From CAXMNX01 sp964194845 (lineage in GTDB: Bacteria > Pseudomonadota > Alphaproteobacteria > Rhodobacterales > Rhodobacteraceae): a stretch of DNA of 16,736 bases. This document shows positions 14,966 to 16,736 of the stretch, piece by piece. Location: positions 1 to 16,736 of the forward strand of contig CAXMNX010000002.1 of the NCBI GenBank assembly GCA_964194845.1. Reading direction: 5' to 3'. Position 1 is the stretch's first letter. Every line of letters begins with the position of its first letter. The position numbers and the translations under genes were made by a program. The notes under the pieces are model-generated. The model did not search any database. It was not told the origin of the DNA and saw only the letters and a list, made by a program, of their open reading frames with translations.

Positions 14966-15158
14966 AGCCTGTCAAAACTGCAAATTCTTTTGGTATGAGA
15001 AACGTTGGGATGACGATGAACTCACGGATAAATCGAAGGGGCATTGTCGTCTGAGGCCGCCGGTGGCAGATCACTGTTACCCGGCTTTTCCAAGAACCAA
15101 GGGCGGCAGTTGGTGCGGTGAGTGGGATTTCGGTAATCCCGTCTTCTTCAAGCCATAG
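14958..15158 (+). CDS. small four-cysteine (zinc-ribbon-like) protein
   Basis: 66-aa protein with the cysteine pattern Cys5-x2-Cys8 (ACQNCKFFW), Cys30 (GHCRLRPP), Cys40, and Cys53 in WCGEW. The arrangement C-x2-C, CR-x-PP, WCGE resembles small metal-binding proteins seen in phages and islands; zinc binding is inferred from spacing alone. Start at ATG 14958 is chosen over upstream in-frame starts because AGAGGG lies about 8 bases before it and it gives an 8-base overlap with the AlpA gene. The stop at 15158 is 4 bases before the next ATG, so AlpA, this protein and the helicase form one tightly packed transcription unit. Function unknown; a partner or loader for the helicase or a regulator are equally possible. 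Confidence 0.7.
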   Translation: MSEACQNCKFFWYEKRWDDDELTDKSKGHCRLRPPVADHCYPAFPRTKGGSWCGEWDFGNPVFFKP

Positions 15159-15162
15159 TCCA

Positions 15163-16167
15163 ATGTCCATTATCGGACCGAAGATGTACAAGCTCCTTAC
15201 CCCGAGGGAGCTGGAGGACCTTCCAGACCTAGTCTGGCTCATAAAGGGAATTCTTCCAAAACCATGTATGGCCGTTGTCTATGGCGATCCAGGCTGCGGG
15301 AAAACGTTCCTCGCGTTGTCGATAGCGCTTGCGACAGCGTCCGGGCGCGATTGGCTGGGACGAACAACGCTGCAAGGCCCAGTCCTGTACATCGCTGCTG
15401 AGGGCGTTCTCGGGCTCAAGTCGCGAGTTGCCGCCGACAGCATCAAATACGGGCAAGTCACCGATGCAATTAGGTTTCTTCCCGGCGCACCAAACCTGTT
15501 GGAGGTCGGTGACCTGAAGAAGCTGGTCAATTCGATCGAAGTCGCAAACTTCCAACCTGACTTGATCGTGATCGACACTTTGGCCAGAGTCACCACCGGT
15601 GCGGACGAGAACAACGCGAAAGATATGGGCCGTGCGGTGGAGGCCATGGGGTGGCTACAGACGACCTTTGGCGCGTCCGTACTGGTATTGCACCATAAGA
15701 CCAAAGGTGGCGGCTCAGAACGCGGCTCAAGCGCTCTGCGTGGTGCGGCCGATGTCATGATTGAATGTGAACAAAAGGAGGCTTCGGAGGGGCAAGCGAT
15801 CCAACTGAAATGCAGCAAGATGAAGGACGACGAACAATTCGAAACAATCGCAGCGCTGATGGAGAAGGTCGAATTGGCAGGCGGCCGATCCTCTTTAGTA
15901 GTTGGTCACGAAGTTGAATTATTAAGCGAGACGGATACGAACGCCAAAGGGCAAATTTTGGCGATCCTTAAGCTGGACTTTGCACAAACCGGTGCAACGC
16001 ATGGTGACCTAAAAAAAGCGTTTTTGGCCCGCGATTATGGCAGCGCATCAACATTCGACCGCGGCCTTCGGATTTTCAAAGAATCTCGAGAGGTTCGTGT
16101 TGCGGGCGAGGGGAAAGGGAAGAAATACTATCCGATTGATGTCAGTGTCAGCTCGGTATCAGATTGA
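15163..16167 (+). CDS. RepA-like AAA ATPase (hexameric helicase type, AAA_25)
   Basis: 334-aa RecA-fold ATPase resembling RepA-type replicative helicases of plasmids and integrative elements. Walker A GDPGCGKT at residues 41-48; Walker B LIVID at 134-138, followed by TLARVTTGADENNAKDMG; then the sensor region VLVLHHKTKGGGSERGSSALRGAAD. The last 90 residues (GQILAILKLDFAQTGATHGD onward) look like a winged-helix domain, possibly for origin binding. The start is placed at ATG 15163, 4 bases after the preceding stop; GTG 15118 would overlap the previous gene by 41 bases, and neither has a strong ribosome site. Its final codons run into the TGTCAG repeat cluster, where an origin could lie. An anti-phage or recombination ATPase is a less likely alternative. 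Confidence 0.82.
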   Translation: MSIIGPKMYKLLTPRELEDLPDLVWLIKGILPKPCMAVVYGDPGCGKTFLALSIALATASGRDWLGRTTLQGPVLYIAAEGVLGLKSRVAADSIKYGQVTDAIRFLPGAPNLLEVGDLKKLVNSIEVANFQPDLIVIDTLARVTTGADENNAKDMGRAVEAMGWLQTTFGASVLVLHHKTKGGGSERGSSALRGAADVMIECEQKEASEGQAIQLKCSKMKDDEQFETIAALMEKVELAGGRSSLVVGHEVELLSETDTNAKGQILAILKLDFAQTGATHGDLKKAFLARDYGSASTFDRGLRIFKESREVRVAGEGKGKKYYPIDVSVSSVSD

Positions 16168-16229
16168 TGTCAGACACCTTGGCATCGATTAGTGTCAGTC
16201 ACCCCCCTTTTAAGGGGGTGACACTGACA
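16134..16229. repeat. iteron-like cluster of TGTCAG repeats
   Basis: TGTCAG occurs at 16140, 16146, 16168 and 16193 and, inverted, at 16224: five copies in 90 bases where about 0.04 is expected by chance. The first and third lie in a larger direct repeat, GATTGATGTCAG (16134 and 16162, 28 bases apart). The cluster begins inside the last codons of the RepA-like gene. Repeat arrays beside a replication gene suggest binding sites for that protein. Confidence 0.5.
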
Positions 16230-16231
16230 CT
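16191..16231. repeat. C/G-rich hairpin
   Basis: GTCACCCCC (16198-16206) pairs with GGGGGTGAC (16214-16222) around a short CTTTTAA loop. Outside it AGTGTCA (16191-16197) can pair with either of two overlapping TGACACT copies (16219-16225, 16225-16231), giving two registers. No T-tract follows on either strand, so it is not a standard intrinsic terminator, though it could still stop transcription or form part of an origin. Confidence 0.55.
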
Positions 16232-16373
16232 GAAGCCCGAAAAGATTTCAATCTAAATTCCGCTCCCAGGCTGTTTTGGTTGTCGGTGCAGGCGCAGTAC
16301 AGGGGCAGCTTTTAGGCAGGGAGCTGACTTTCGGCGAGACGGTCACCAAGGGGCTGCTTAGTGTGACAAAGCA

Positions 16374-16400
16374 GTCATCTGACAGAAAGACTCAGATGAC
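16374..16400. repeat. stem-loop with perfect 8-bp arms
   Basis: GTCATCTG (16374-16381) and CAGATGAC (16393-16400) are exact inverted copies around an 11-base loop. It sits directly before the first copy of the GCTTTGAGCCC-containing repeat. Confidence 0.45.
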
Positions 16401-16602
16401 GGCTTTGAGCCCGAAGCGGACGTAAAAACGTCGATTACCTATGCAACCGCAGCGAACGGTTGCTTTGAGCCCAAAGCGGACGCGGACGCCTCAATTACCG
16501 ATGCAGCCGCAGCGAACGACTGCTTTGAGCCCAGAGCTGCCATTGGTTCGTTCACTTGTTATGCATTCGCAGCGAACGGCCGCAATGAGCCCAATGCGGA
16601 CC
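16381..16602. repeat. 60-bp imperfect tandem repeat, about four units
   Basis: Units start at 16381 (partial), 16441, 16501 and 16561 with a period of exactly 60 bases. Each full unit opens with ATGCA, then CGCAGCGAACG at offset 8, and at about offset 23 a GCTTTGAGCCC-like block followed by AAAGCGGAC in most units. The latter holds a small palindrome (GCTTT gagccc AAAGC). Unit 3 diverges after CCCAGAG and unit 4 has CAATGAGCCCAATG. Similar TCCGCTTTGGGCTCAAAGC-like sequences are, from memory, dispersed in alphaproteobacterial genomes. No protein-coding role is supported. Confidence 0.75.
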
Positions 16603-16710
16603 TATGCTGCACCCCCACATTTTGGTGTGAAGAGCGGGCAAACCTTGTGTGTAGGTAGCGACCGTTTGCAAGAGCCAAGAAGTTACGGGATCGTTTTCAA
16701 CACACACTAG

Positions 16711-16726
16711 GATGACCAAGGTCATC
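16711..16726. promoter_or_regulatory. operator-like palindrome
   Basis: GATGACC (16711-16717) and GGTCATC (16720-16726) form a perfect 7-bp inverted repeat with a 2-base centre, the geometry of a dimeric repressor site. The gene it would control lies beyond the window. Confidence 0.35.
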
Positions 16727-16736
16727 TCAACCGTTC

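Larger units (their letters stand above)
12630..16736 (+). mobile_element. left part of an integrative element (right end outside window)
   Basis: An integrase reading inward from the left edge is followed by an unknown gene, an AlpA-type regulator, a four-cysteine mini-protein and a replicative-helicase-like ATPase, the usual order of small integrative or satellite islands. Base composition falls at the left edge, and intergenic repeats are dense here but absent from the metabolic genes to the left. No tRNA is seen at the left edge, so integration may be at the 3' end of a protein gene. The left boundary is only placed to roughly 12.63-12.84 kb. The right attachment site, structural genes and cargo are not in view. 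Confidence 0.75.
16168..16736. other. gene-free repeat-rich stretch after the helicase gene
   Basis: No convincing gene is seen in these 569 bases. The one long frame, 16441-16710, is a by-product of the 60-base period. Contents are the repeat cluster and hairpin at 16140-16231, an unstructured part at about 16235-16370, the stem-loop at 16374, the tandem repeat, and a palindrome near the edge. The stretch could be the origin, attachment or regulatory region of the element. Confidence 0.6.

Noticed and set aside
15118..15162. GTG start at 15118 for the RepA-like ATPase
   Set aside because: It would overlap the four-cysteine gene by 41 bases and add a low-complexity serine-rich lead; ATG 15163 lies 4 bases after the previous stop.
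16191..16231. intrinsic terminator of the helicase gene
   Set aside because: The hairpin is strong but no run of T follows it on either strand, so it is listed as a hairpin only.
16381..16602. CRISPR array
   Set aside because: The whole 60-base period is similar between units; there are no identical 28-37 base repeats alternating with unrelated spacers, and no cas gene is near.

Overview
The window looks like chromosome from a marine or soil alphaproteobacterium of the Rhodobacterales (Roseobacter-like) type. This is inferred from the moderately high GC, the TRAP transporter, the two-gene indolepyruvate oxidoreductase with a long beta subunit, the MocE-type Rieske ferredoxin and the P4-like integrase. 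No rRNA or tRNA gene is present to fix the taxonomy.

Layout. (1) 1-753 holds the 3' part of a sugar/glycerol-phosphate-type ABC ATPase, cut by the window edge. (2) 890-7585 is a co-directional plus-strand block: indolepyruvate:ferredoxin oxidoreductase alpha and beta (GTGA overlap), then a complete TRAP transporter (DctP, DctQ, DctM, with 3-base gaps). Together these could take up and oxidise an organic acid, perhaps an aromatic 2-oxo acid. (3) 7604-12065 is a minus-strand cluster, metY > alpha/beta hydrolase > FadN-like 3-hydroxyacyl-CoA dehydrogenase/enoyl-CoA hydratase, tightly packed and probably cotranscribed. A promoter-like sequence and a leader able to form two mutually exclusive helices precede metY. 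(4) 12291-12614 is a minus-strand MocE-family Rieske ferredoxin. Just upstream of it is the 3' tail of an open frame with no start, which looks like a host gene cut by an insertion. (5) From about 12.63-12.84 kb to the window end is the left part of an integrative element: tyrosine integrase, an unknown 180-aa protein, an AlpA-type regulator, a four-cysteine mini-protein and a RepA-like AAA helicase. About 570 gene-free bases follow, full of repeats: an iteron-like TGTCAG cluster, a C/G-rich hairpin, a stem-loop, a 60-bp imperfect tandem repeat and a terminal palindrome.

The metabolic half is ordinary in its parts but has odd combinations (sulfhydrylase coupled to a beta-oxidation gene; aryl-pyruvate oxidation beside TRAP uptake). 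The most interesting structure is in the element. A 14-base motif upstream of the integrase recurs, inverted and exact, in the 60-bp repeat array about 3.7 kb away, and a helicase gene runs straight into an iteron-like cluster. This suggests a small integrative element with its own replication module. Its right end and any cargo lie outside the window.
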